Assembly (NCBI RefSeq): GCF_038593855.1
Contig: NZ_CP151996.1
Location: forward strand, 124,001 to 188,000
DNA from: Lysinibacillus sp. FSL M8-0337
GTDB taxonomy: Bacteria; Bacillota; Bacilli; Bacillales_A; Planococcaceae
Length of the DNA: 64,000 nt
Direction of reading: 5' to 3'
Shown: in pieces, positions 44,781-53,488 of the stretch
Position numbering within the stretch: the first letter of the stretch is position 1
Layout of the letters: each line of letters opens with the position of its first letter
The notes under the pieces: generated by a model
What the model was told of the DNA's origin: nothing
What the model saw: only the letters and a program-made list of their open reading frames with translations
Database searches by the model: none
Program-made: the position numbers and the translations under genes

Positions 44781-45011
44781 GAGATTGTACGCTCGTAATA
44801 AGGATGGTGCAAAGTCAATCTATGAGAGAGAAGTGTAAATTTAAAAGTAGTGTGGATTTTGGATATAATGCCATATGCTAAAGAGTAAAGACCATAGTAC
44901 TTTTGTGCATTTTATATAATTAAAGTGCATATACTTACAATCACTCTGATTTTTGCTTATAATAGAGAAGTCAGAGTTTTATTCTGAAAAAAGTAGCCGC
45001 AAAGTGAGCGA

Positions 45012-45833
45012 TTGCGATTGAAAAAATTATTATATGGTATCTTTTTTATTCTTTTTATAGTCATTTTTTTGTACGTAAACAATCACTGGCTAGTCGTTAG
45101 TAAACATGTATTCGAATCAGAAAAGGTGCCTGCCAATTTTGATGGGCTACGCATTGTACAAGTATCGGATTTACATGATGCCCTCTTTGGTAACAATCAG
45201 CAAAAACTGATTGCTAAGGTTAAGGATACAAACCCTGACTATATTTTTATCACAGGTGATGTGATTGATAGCAATCGTTACGATTTAAAACAAAGTCTAC
45301 AGGCAGTTAAAGGACTAGTTGAATTAGCGGATGTATATTATGTACTAGGAAACCATGAAGTGGCGTCGAATAAGGTTAGCGAAATTTATGAGGCGCTCTC
45401 ATCGTTAGGTGTACATGTGATGGCTAATGAATCGACCGTGCTAGAGCGCGACGGGGAGCGCTTGGCGATTATTGGTATTGAAGATCCGTTAATGGGTAGA
45501 TCGACAGAAGAAATGCTAGAGTTGGCGACAGCGTATGTTCCAGAAGAAATGCTTAAGTTATTGCTGGCGCATCGACCAGAAGTGTTTAGTACGTATGTAA
45601 ATCAAGGAATAGATTTGGTATTTTCAGGACATGCACATGGTGGGCAAGTACGGATTCCTGGCATGGGAGGACTGGTGGCACCAGGACAGGGGCTGTTTCC
45701 TAAGTTCACTGCTGGTTTTTACGAGGAAGAACGCACCAAAATGGTCGTTAGCCGAGGTCTAGGAAATAGTAGTGTACCATATCGAATTTTTAATTTACCT
45801 GAAATTATTGTCATGGATTTAAAGAAAAAATAA
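45012..45833 (+). CDS. Metallophosphoesterase (YkuE/YaeI-like), membrane-anchored
   Basis: 273 residues. One N-terminal membrane helix (LLYGIFFILFIVIFLYV), then a calcineurin-type phosphoesterase with VSDLHDALFG, GDVIDSN, GNHE, LLLAHRPEVF and GHAHGGQVRIPG supplying all metal ligands. Relatives hydrolyse nucleotides or UDP-diacylglucosamine, or have unknown substrates. Starts with TTG at 45012 or 45018; the ribosome site (AAAGTGAG) is weak. A single gene, convergent with tatC. Confidence 0.88.
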   Translation: MRLKKLLYGIFFILFIVIFLYVNNHWLVVSKHVFESEKVPANFDGLRIVQVSDLHDALFGNNQQKLIAKVKDTNPDYIFITGDVIDSNRYDLKQSLQAVKGLVELADVYYVLGNHEVASNKVSEIYEALSSLGVHVMANESTVLERDGERLAIIGIEDPLMGRSTEEMLELATAYVPEEMLKLLLAHRPEVFSTYVNQGIDLVFSGHAHGGQVRIPGMGGLVAPGQGLFPKFTAGFYEEERTKMVVSRGLGNSSVPYRIFNLPEIIVMDLKKK

Positions 45834-45889
45834 GCACTAGGTGACAGGCACTCAAAGCAAGCCTACAACAAAAATCAACAACAATAGTT

Positions 45890-45919
45890 AAGCACTGCGT
45901 TTTAGTTACGCAGTGCTTT
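45890..45919. terminator. Hairpin between metallophosphoesterase and tatC
   Basis: AAGCACTGCGT (45890-45900) pairs with ACGCAGTGCTT (45908-45918), then TTCT on the + strand. The tatC stop codon lies in the loop, so the hairpin serves both convergent genes. Confidence 0.75.
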
Positions 45920-46745
45920 CTAATTGTTTACGTTCGATACGTTTAACAAGATGAATACTAATTTCGTATAAAATAATCATCGGTATTAATACAAGTAATT
46001 GACTAATGAAATCAGGTGGTGTAATAACTGCAGAGCCAACACCCATTGCGATATAGGACCAGCCTCGTATTTTTTTCATGGATTCGGCAGTTAGTAAACC
46101 AATGGACGATAAAAAGAGTGCAACGATCGGTAACTCAAATAATAAGCCGAGTGGTACAGTCGTCATAATTAAAAAATGCATGTATTCACTAGCTGATACC
46201 ATTACATCAAAATTAGCAGCACCTAAGCTTACTAAAAATGAATAGCTAAGTGGGTTTACAACAAAATAGCCGAATGCAATACCTAATAGAAAGAGCACAA
46301 ACATTACAGGTGCATAGAGCCCGAGAAAACGGCTTTCCTCTTCCTTTAAGCCAGGTTTTACAAAGCTCCAAAGAAAGTGAACGAGAAAGGGCATCGATAG
46401 TCCAAAGGCTAGAGTAGTTGAAATGGTCATATAAAACTTAACGACCTCTAATGGCCCTAATATAATAAGGGAATGGCCACGGGTTACATAAGGAAACCAA
46501 ATATTAATGGTAGAAAATGCGACAACAAAAAATAATAGAAAGACAACAAGCCCTTTAATGATTTGTTTACGCAGTTCTGTAATATGCTCGAGCAGAGAGT
46601 TTACAGGGAAAATTGGTTTATCTTCGACAATTGTCTGCTCATCGTCAATACTGGCAATTTCAACAAAAGCCTCCTGTATTGATGGAGGCTCCTTTTGCTT
46701 TTTATCGAGCGGACTTAAATAGTTTTTTTCTTCATAAGGATCCAT
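45906..46745 (-). CDS. tatC: Twin-arginine translocase subunit TatC
   Basis: 279 residues, six membrane helices; core LLEHITELRKQIIKGL (cytoplasmic N-terminus, signal-peptide docking) and FALP-like KPGLKEEESRFLGLY. A charged stretch of about 45 residues precedes LLEHITELRK, an N-terminal extension longer than in usual TatC. The ATG at 46745 follows TAGGAGG; the frame to 46766 is not needed. It is the last gene of a reverse-strand operon with tatA and a Tat-dependent dehydrogenase. Confidence 0.93.
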   Translation of the reverse strand: MDPYEEKNYLSPLDKKQKEPPSIQEAFVEIASIDDEQTIVEDKPIFPVNSLLEHITELRKQIIKGLVVFLLFFVVAFSTINIWFPYVTRGHSLIILGPLEVVKFYMTISTTLAFGLSMPFLVHFLWSFVKPGLKEEESRFLGLYAPVMFVLFLLGIAFGYFVVNPLSYSFLVSLGAANFDVMVSASEYMHFLIMTTVPLGLLFELPIVALFLSSIGLLTAESMKKIRGWSYIAMGVGSAVITPPDFISQLLVLIPMIILYEISIHLVKRIERKQLESTA

Positions 46746-46755
46746 AGGAAACCTC

Positions 46756-46959
46756 CTACGAAACATCAGATTTTTTTTCTATTTTTTTCGCAGGCTCATC
46801 GTCGTCATCCATTAATCCTTTTGTTGACTTTTTGAACTCTGCAAATGTTTTACCGACTGCACCACCGATTTCTGGTAATTTTTTTGGACCGAAAACGATA
46901 AGTACAATGACCAAAATGATAATTAACCCAGGAATACCGATTGCACCAAGACCTCCCAT
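46756..46959 (-). CDS. tatA: Twin-arginine translocase subunit TatA
   Basis: 67 residues: short N-terminal helix ([18 protein letters not shown]), hinge [15 protein letters not shown], amphipathic helix and acidic/lysine tail. Forms the pore with TatC. GAGAGGAGG precedes the ATG, and tatC starts 10 bases after its stop. Lies directly behind the oxidoreductase genes, one of whose products has a twin-arginine signal. Confidence 0.94.
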   Translation of the reverse strand: MGGLGAIGIPGLIIILVIVLIVFGPKKLPEIGGAVGKTFAEFKKSTKGLMDDDDEPAKKIEKKSDVS

Positions 46960-47004
46960 CGCTTCATCCTCCTCTCCAATATTTTCATAGTATAGATAGC
47001 TGCC

Positions 47005-48717
47005 CTACACTAAAGAACCACCTGATTTGCTATATTTCACAATACCTTCTGCACAGCGATAAGCTAGTGCGCCGAGGGTACCGGTTGGATTATAGCCACT
47101 ATTATGAGCAAAGCTTCCAGCACTTATAGCGAAAAGGTTTTCTACATCCCAATGTTGTAAATAGTTATTCACAACGCCCTTATCAGGTGTTGAGCTCATA
47201 ACTGTCCCACCTGTATTGTGTGTCGTTTGATAAGGGACAATGTTGTAGTCTGTAATTTCTGCATTAGGTACAATCGTTTTGGCACCCATTTCTTTCATAA
47301 TGTCAGCAGCGCGAGCTGAAATAAATTTATGAAGTGCCCGATCTTGATCAGTAAAGTTGTAGGTTAATTGTATGAGTGGTAAACCATACGCATCTTTGTA
47401 ATTGGAATCAAGAGACAGATAATTTTCTTTATGTGGCATAGAGGCCCCTTGCGCACCAATACCAAACGAACGTGTGTAGTAATGAATAGACTGCTTTTTA
47501 AATTCTGGTCCCCATGTTGGCGTATCAGGAGGGGTTGGATTTGAACTAATAGGACGTGCACCTGTTTGAGTAAGCGCTATATTGCCACCGTGGATAAAAT
47601 CTAATTCACTATGGTCAAAGTTATCCCCATTGTAATCATCTATGCTCATACCAAGAGACCCTGCACCCATGAACGTATTGTATTGTTCATCGAAGAATCC
47701 GCTAGCACCAGGTAATATTTGATAACAATAGTTGCGACCTAATGTTCCTTTACCTGTTGTTGGATCATATGGTTGACCAATATTAGAAACCATTAACAGT
47801 TTAGCGTTGTTAAAGACATAGCTTGTTAATACGACAATATTCGCAGGTTGAATAAACTCCTCACCAGATACCGTGTCGATATATCTTACGCCGGTTGCCT
47901 TGTTACCCTGTTTTAAAATTTCTACAACGTTAGAGTTAAAGCGCAAATCGAAATTTCCTGTTTTTAAAGCAGTAGGTACTACGGTAATTTCCGCAGAAGA
48001 TTTTGCCCCATATTCACAACCGAAACGTTCACAGAAGCCACAGTATTGACAAGCATTAATTGTTTCACCATCAGGATTTTTATAGACTTCTGAAATGTTG
48101 GCGGAAGGAACCATATAAGGTGATAATTTTAGATTTTTCGTTGCTTTCTCAAATTGTTGTAGCATAGGCGTCATTTTCATAGGAGGTGTTGGATAGGCAC
48201 TTGAGCGTTTACCCGCAAACGGATTTTTATCATCCCCAGAAATGCCGAGTGTTTTTTCAAATTTATCAAAATAGGGCTCTAATTGATCGTAGTTTAGTGC
48301 CCAATCCTGCAATAGATAGTCAGGCCCTAATTTATTTGCCCCATAACGCTCATCTGTCATTGTTTTAATCTGAAAGTCATACGGTAAAAAGCGGAATGTC
48401 ATACCATTCCAGTGCGTTCCGGACCCACCAAGCCCCTCACCTAATAAAAAGGAACCGAGTTGACGCATCGGTAAAGCTTGCATCTTTCGACTATTACGAA
48501 AAGTAACCGTTTCCTTTGAAAGATTTTGCATTAAATCATAGCGAATTGCGTAGCGGTATTCATCATGAATACTTAAAAAATCCTCGGTGCCACGTTTCTG
48601 ACCACGTTCTAAACCAACTACCTTTAATCCAGCTTTCGAGCACTCAGCGGCGACAATGCCACCTGTCCACCCAACACCTACTGTTACAACGTCTACACTT
48701 GGTAATGTTGTTGCCAT
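47005..48717 (-). CDS. GMC-family FAD oxidoreductase (gluconate/sugar dehydrogenase large subunit type)
   Basis: 570 residues. N-terminal FAD loop VVTVGVGWTGGIVAAECSKAG, then GLERG; GEGLGGSGTHWNGM; a cysteine cluster CQYCGFCERFGC that may bind an Fe-S or metal; C-terminal HNTGGTVM and NPTGTLGALAYR carry the conserved His and Asn of GMC active sites. It has no signal peptide of its own and probably travels with the Tat-exported subunit encoded just upstream. No cytochrome subunit is present, so the electron acceptor is unknown. Confidence 0.9.
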   Translation of the reverse strand: MATTLPSVDVVTVGVGWTGGIVAAECSKAGLKVVGLERGQKRGTEDFLSIHDEYRYAIRYDLMQNLSKETVTFRNSRKMQALPMRQLGSFLLGEGLGGSGTHWNGMTFRFLPYDFQIKTMTDERYGANKLGPDYLLQDWALNYDQLEPYFDKFEKTLGISGDDKNPFAGKRSSAYPTPPMKMTPMLQQFEKATKNLKLSPYMVPSANISEVYKNPDGETINACQYCGFCERFGCEYGAKSSAEITVVPTALKTGNFDLRFNSNVVEILKQGNKATGVRYIDTVSGEEFIQPANIVVLTSYVFNNAKLLMVSNIGQPYDPTTGKGTLGRNYCYQILPGASGFFDEQYNTFMGAGSLGMSIDDYNGDNFDHSELDFIHGGNIALTQTGARPISSNPTPPDTPTWGPEFKKQSIHYYTRSFGIGAQGASMPHKENYLSLDSNYKDAYGLPLIQLTYNFTDQDRALHKFISARAADIMKEMGAKTIVPNAEITDYNIVPYQTTHNTGGTVMSSTPDKGVVNNYLQHWDVENLFAISAGSFAHNSGYNPTGTLGALAYRCAEGIVKYSKSGGSLV

Positions 48718-48736
48718 CTATAAAACCCCCCTTAGA

Positions 48737-49480
48737 TTAGTGATTACCTAATTGATTTGGTTCAATTTTTTGGAACTTAGGATCTTCAATCATGGTGATA
48801 TAAGCCATTTGATGACCAGGGAAGCCTTTCATACGCCAACCTTCCATGTTTCGGTTGCCCCCGTATAAAGGATCTGAATACGCTCCTTCTAAAGTAGCGG
48901 CACGTAATAGCGTAAAAAAGAATGCGGAAGTTACGCCACTCATTTGTATGTCACCTTTTTGAAAAGCTGTTAAAATTTCATCCATTTGCTTGCCCTCTAA
49001 ATCATTAAAGCCTTTTTTGAATCGACTTTGAGCTTCCGTTTCCATTTTGGCAATGCCTTGTTTGAAAATTTCAGCGCGTGTTAAGCGACTTTGATAGCCC
49101 TGTGTGGGGGAACCCTCACCAAAAGGACCCTTCATATATTCTTTTGAATTACTGCCATATTGTCCGGCTAACTGATGATCTATAAAGTAAGGAACATCTA
49201 AATCAATCGCACCAGGTCCTAAATCATCCTTGGGAAAAATACGTTCAGTAGCATTCGATAAAATTTTAAAATCGCGCTCGTTCATGAAAAACATTTTTGC
49301 TTTAGGTGAACCAGCAGCTTCATTTGTCGTCCCATTACCATGCTCTAATGTAGAAGTGCCTTTACCGTTGATGTTATAGCCAACAAGACCACCTATTAAT
49401 CCACCACCGACTAATGTACCAGCTGCAATACCTGTTGTTTTTAAAAAATCACGACGTGAGACATTATTATCTGCACTCAT
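48737..49480 (-). CDS. Gluconate 2-dehydrogenase subunit 3-family protein with Tat signal
   Basis: About 247 residues. The twin-arginine signal is SRRDFLKTTGIAAGTLVGGGL near the start. The rest matches the gluconate dehydrogenase subunit 3 family (RDFKILSNATERIFPKDDLGPGA; SGVTSAFFFTLLRAATLEGAYSDPLYGGNRNMEGW). The ATG at 49480 follows GGAGGGG; the longer frame to 49546 has no site. It carries the signal for folded export of the complex with the GMC protein. First gene of the operon with tatA and tatC. Confidence 0.9.
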   Translation of the reverse strand: MSADNNVSRRDFLKTTGIAAGTLVGGGLIGGLVGYNINGKGTSTLEHGNGTTNEAAGSPKAKMFFMNERDFKILSNATERIFPKDDLGPGAIDLDVPYFIDHQLAGQYGSNSKEYMKGPFGEGSPTQGYQSRLTRAEIFKQGIAKMETEAQSRFKKGFNDLEGKQMDEILTAFQKGDIQMSGVTSAFFFTLLRAATLEGAYSDPLYGGNRNMEGWRMKGFPGHQMAYITMIEDPKFQKIEPNQLGNH

Positions 49481-49774
49481 AAAAAATCCACCCCTCCAAA
49501 AGTAAACAGATTGTGTTCTATGTTTTATAATCAGCAAAAAAAGCAAATTATAATCAAATTACCATGGAAAAAGTTTTATTTTTATCCATTTAAAAATCTA
49601 TTTAATAACGATTTAGGAAGTGTGTGGATAATATGTATTAGACTATAAGCACTATGCTTATGATGATAAATACAATTTTAGACAATTTTTATTCTTATTG
49701 GAAAACTTTTATTGACTTCTAGTTTTAGTGACCTTACTCTTGAAGAAGAAGGGCAAAAAATTACAAAAATTAAA

Positions 49775-51814
49775 ATGATAATGAAAAATAAATTTGGAGA
49801 AATGAGCAAAGCGAATATGTGGATTAAAGGTATTGGTGGTAAATTAGTTATAGTAATTATCGCTTTAGTATTTGTTACATGTGGTACCCTTGGTTTTTCT
49901 ACATGGTTGAATAGTACAAAAGCAGTTGAAGAACAGGTTGAATCGAATTTGATAGCGAGAGCAGCAGATGTATCAAAATACATAGAGGAGCATTTTCAGC
50001 TAGCTTTAGTGGAAGTAGAGGCTATTGCGGAACAAGCAGTTATCCGTGGTATGGCGTTTGAGGAGCAAAAAACTTATTTAACAAAGCGTATGGATGATAG
50101 TAAAAATTATTTAGGCTTTGGCATTATCACATCTGACGGGGTAGCCCATTATTTAGATAATACAACAGCAGATTTAGGTGATCGTGATTATGTAAAGGAA
50201 GGATTTACAGGCAAGACAGTAATGTCAGAAATCACGATTAGCCGTGTCACGGGTGAACCAGTTATTTTAATCGTAGCTCCAATCGATACTGTGACTGGAG
50301 AAAAAGCATTATTGTTAGCACGTATAGATGGTTATTATTTATCTAACATTGTTGAAGACATTCAAGTTGGAGAAAATGGTTATGCCCTTATGTTAGATGC
50401 AAAAGGTACCGTTATTGGACATAAAAATCATGCTCTTGTTAAAGAGCAGGTGAATGCAATTTCTGCCGCAGAAGAATCTGGCGAAATAACTGGTGAATCG
50501 TTAGCAGCAAAGGAAATGATACGTAATACAAATGGCTATTTCTCTTTTGATACGAAGGACCACGGTACGAGTTTAATGGGATATCATACGTTAGATAATG
50601 GTTGGAAAATGGGGGTCATCGCACTAGAGGATGAAATGCTAGCGGGGCTTTCTCAATTGAAGACCAACTTTATTGTAATGACGATTATTGTCTCTATCTT
50701 GGGATTGTTGATTTCGTTTGCGATATCGAGATCTGTAAGTAAACCGCTTCGCCACGTACTTCGTATTAGTGAAGGATTATCTGAGGGAGATTTTACGCAA
50801 GAAATCCCCGCTAAATATTTGAAGCGTATTGATGAAATGGGGACAATGGTGCGGGCTTTAGATAAAATGGCAGATAATATGCGAGATATGATATCGCAGG
50901 CTGGTAAAGAAGCGACTGCGGTAAATGAAACCTCTTGTGAGTTAATGGGAGATGTAATTGCTGTCACTAAACAATCCGAGCAAATCGCACTTGCAATAGG
51001 TGAGGTAGATCGTGGCGCACAAAGTCAAACGGCAATGGCAGAGGAAAGTGCCACAGCGATGGAACAAATGGCACTTGGTATTCAAAACTTTGCTGAAGTT
51101 GCTTCAACGATAGCTACGAATACTGATTTTATTTCCGAGAAAATAAGTGAAAGTAACGGAGCAGTCCAGCAGTCGATTACTCGCATGGATGAAATACAAC
51201 GTGGAACAGCTTTAGAGCTCGACATTATCCATAAGCTAGAACAGGAATCGAAAGAAATAGAGCTAATTTCTAAAATGATTACGGATATTTCAGACCAAAC
51301 AAATCTATTAGCATTAAACGCTTCAATTGAAGCTGCACGTGCAGGAGATGCAGGTAAAGGCTTTGCGGTAGTCGCAGAGGAGGTAAGAAAACTTTCGGAG
51401 CAAACAGCTGGCTCTGCTGCCCAAATTAATATATTAATTGATAGAGTGCAGGCGCACACATTAGAGGTTGTGAAAGCAGCAGAAAATGGCGAAGAAAATG
51501 TAGCGCGAGGTCTAGTAGCAATAGAAGCAGTAGGAGAGCGCTTTGAAGAAATAGTTCAAGCTGTCGGTGAAATAGCAGGTCAAATTGAGGAAATGAATGC
51601 TTCCGCAGAACAAATGTCAGCTAATACGGAAGAGGTTTCTGCCTCTATGGAGGAAATGGCGGCAACTGCCCATGCTGCAAGTGATTATGTAGCGGAAGTA
51701 AAAAATGCTACAGCAGAGCAAATGAAAACGGTAGAGGCAATGAACAATCAAACGATAAAAATGTCGGACATGGCAAACCGTCTACATGGAGCCATCCAAA
51801 AATTTAAATTATAA
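49775..51814 (+). CDS. Methyl-accepting chemotaxis protein (dCache type)
   Basis: About 680 residues. An N-terminal membrane helix ([18 protein letters not shown]) is followed by about 260 extracellular residues of Cache type ([46 protein letters not shown]). A second helix ([19 protein letters not shown]), HAMP and the signalling hairpin tip [36 protein letters not shown] come next. The open frame reaches TTG 49712, but no good ribosome site decides between 49712 and the ATGs at 49775-49817. The ligand is unknown. Confidence 0.88.
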   Translation: MIMKNKFGEMSKANMWIKGIGGKLVIVIIALVFVTCGTLGFSTWLNSTKAVEEQVESNLIARAADVSKYIEEHFQLALVEVEAIAEQAVIRGMAFEEQKTYLTKRMDDSKNYLGFGIITSDGVAHYLDNTTADLGDRDYVKEGFTGKTVMSEITISRVTGEPVILIVAPIDTVTGEKALLLARIDGYYLSNIVEDIQVGENGYALMLDAKGTVIGHKNHALVKEQVNAISAAEESGEITGESLAAKEMIRNTNGYFSFDTKDHGTSLMGYHTLDNGWKMGVIALEDEMLAGLSQLKTNFIVMTIIVSILGLLISFAISRSVSKPLRHVLRISEGLSEGDFTQEIPAKYLKRIDEMGTMVRALDKMADNMRDMISQAGKEATAVNETSCELMGDVIAVTKQSEQIALAIGEVDRGAQSQTAMAEESATAMEQMALGIQNFAEVASTIATNTDFISEKISESNGAVQQSITRMDEIQRGTALELDIIHKLEQESKEIELISKMITDISDQTNLLALNASIEAARAGDAGKGFAVVAEEVRKLSEQTAGSAAQINILIDRVQAHTLEVVKAAENGEENVARGLVAIEAVGERFEEIVQAVGEIAGQIEEMNASAEQMSANTEEVSASMEEMAATAHAASDYVAEVKNATAEQMKTVEAMNNQTIKMSDMANRLHGAIQKFKL

Positions 51815-51825
51815 AATACAAGCTA

Positions 51826-51860
51826 AAGCTGTCCAAAGTGATTTGGGCAGCTTATTTTTT
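51826..51860 (+). terminator. Terminator after the chemotaxis receptor
   Basis: AAGCTGTCCAAA (51826-51837) pairs with TTTGGGCAGCTT (51842-51853), with a GTGA loop and a T run. Confidence 0.9.
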
Positions 51861-52024
51861 ATGGAAAGAGGGCATTCACACAATGAATTGGAGAGAAATT
51901 GGAGAGTTTCGATTGATATAATCAGTCAGGACATCTATACATTTTTAGATGTTTTAAAGTTTTTAAGGTTTACATAACAAGCATTGTCAAAAGAAAACAC
52001 AATTACATTATTAGAGGAGGCTTC

Positions 52025-53452
52025 GTGTTGGATATTAAATTAAATACGAGAAAAATTTTAGTAACGCTCTGTTTAATGTTGGTTATTTCTATTATTCTTA
52101 GTTTCTCTACACAATTCACTTATGCGGCTTCGAACAATCAATTGCCTGTTGTTGTAGCATCTGAGAGAATCCCAAAGCAAACTATTACACTGGGACAACC
52201 GCAAAAGGTGATTGACTTAAGTAAGGTATTCTATGATGCCGATGGAGACACATTAACTTATAAGGTTATGTCAACTCCTTTTGGAATTGTTTCGACACAA
52301 GTTAACGGCGACCAACTTATTATTGAAGGGGTAGCACCTGGCAATACAAGAATAAAAGTAACTGCAGATGATGGGAAGTTAGGACGAGCTATGACCAGCT
52401 TCGAAGTGGAAGTTTTACCTCAAGCCAATACAGATCCCGTAGTAGCAGAGGCTCTTACAAATCAAACATTAGCTGTTAATAGCGCGGATAGTACTATTGA
52501 TATTAGCAATGTATTTACAGATGCAGATAATGATGTTTTAACATTGAGTGCCGTATCGAATGATACAGACATAGCTACTGTTAGTTTGAATGGCACAATT
52601 TTGAGCATTTCACCCCAAAAAGTTGGTGCAGCTACGATTACTTTAACGGCTACTGATGGCAATGGGGGCACTATTTCAACAAACTTTACAGTAACAGTTA
52701 CAGCAGCTTCTTCTAATCATGCGCCAATCGTAGCGAAAACGATTAAAGATCAACGAGGAAATGAAAATGGAGTTATTTGGAATATAGAACTGAACGATGT
52801 ATTTACCGACGAAGATCAAGATGCCTTAACATTAAGTGTGAATTCAAGTAATGAGGCAGTTGCTGCTGTTACTTTAAATGGGACTACTCTCTCACTACAA
52901 CCGAAAGCAATCGGATCAAGCACAATTACAGTAACAGCTAAAGATGGTAATGGTGGACAAGTGTCAACGACTTTTATAGTAGCAATTGAAGCACCGACAT
53001 TATTTATATCTGACTTTTTGCAAGGTGGGAACGGTAGAGATGTTATCCAACTATCTAATCCTAAATTAGAAGACGCTTTTGGATATGAAATTGTACTCCA
53101 TCAGTATAATCCAACAACGAGCACTCGCAATGTTGAGAGAGTAGAGATGTTTAGTTCAAATATTGCAAGTTACGTCGTAATTAATGAATTATTTTATGAT
53201 TTTTTTGATCTAACAAATGCGACATATTATAATACAGAGTTCCATGTTGCAAATGGTAGTTATATTGTAGCCATCGCTTTAGAGCGCAATGGTCAAATCG
53301 TCGATTTACTAGGAGATCCAACTTCGACAACTGCTCTTTTACCGAATGATGGTGGTCTTGCACGATATAGCAGATTCCAATCAGGGTCTTCAATCTTTGA
53401 AAGCTCTGAATGGAGACAGTTACAGCCTGGTGATTATTCTACTATTAAATAA
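52025..53452 (+). CDS. Secreted protein with three cadherin/Ig-like domains and lamin-tail-like C-terminus
   Basis: 475 residues. Signal peptide (helix LVTLCLMLVISIILSF, cleavage after YAA). Residues ~40-325 are three tandem ~95-residue beta-sandwich domains, each with a calcium-motif-like block: VFYDADGDTLTYKV, VFTDADNDVLTLSA and VFTDEDQDALTLSV. The remainder begins LFISDFLQGGNGRDVIQLSNP and resembles a lamin-tail domain. No anchor is seen. The start is GTG 52025 or TTG 52028 behind AGAGGAGG. Only 36 bp separate it from the SLH gene, so the pair is probably co-expressed. Confidence 0.82.
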   Translation: MLDIKLNTRKILVTLCLMLVISIILSFSTQFTYAASNNQLPVVVASERIPKQTITLGQPQKVIDLSKVFYDADGDTLTYKVMSTPFGIVSTQVNGDQLIIEGVAPGNTRIKVTADDGKLGRAMTSFEVEVLPQANTDPVVAEALTNQTLAVNSADSTIDISNVFTDADNDVLTLSAVSNDTDIATVSLNGTILSISPQKVGAATITLTATDGNGGTISTNFTVTVTAASSNHAPIVAKTIKDQRGNENGVIWNIELNDVFTDEDQDALTLSVNSSNEAVAAVTLNGTTLSLQPKAIGSSTITVTAKDGNGGQVSTTFIVAIEAPTLFISDFLQGGNGRDVIQLSNPKLEDAFGYEIVLHQYNPTTSTRNVERVEMFSSNIASYVVINELFYDFFDLTNATYYNTEFHVANGSYIVAIALERNGQIVDLLGDPTSTTALLPNDGGLARYSRFQSGSSIFESSEWRQLQPGDYSTIK

Positions 53453-53488
53453 AGCGAACTAATAAGTTTATATTTTGATCAGAAATGG

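Noticed and set aside
44803-44880. 25-codon frame upstream of the metallophosphoesterase (starting ATGGTGCAA)
   Set aside because: Weak ribosome site (AAGG directly before ATG), no partner gene and ordinary composition.
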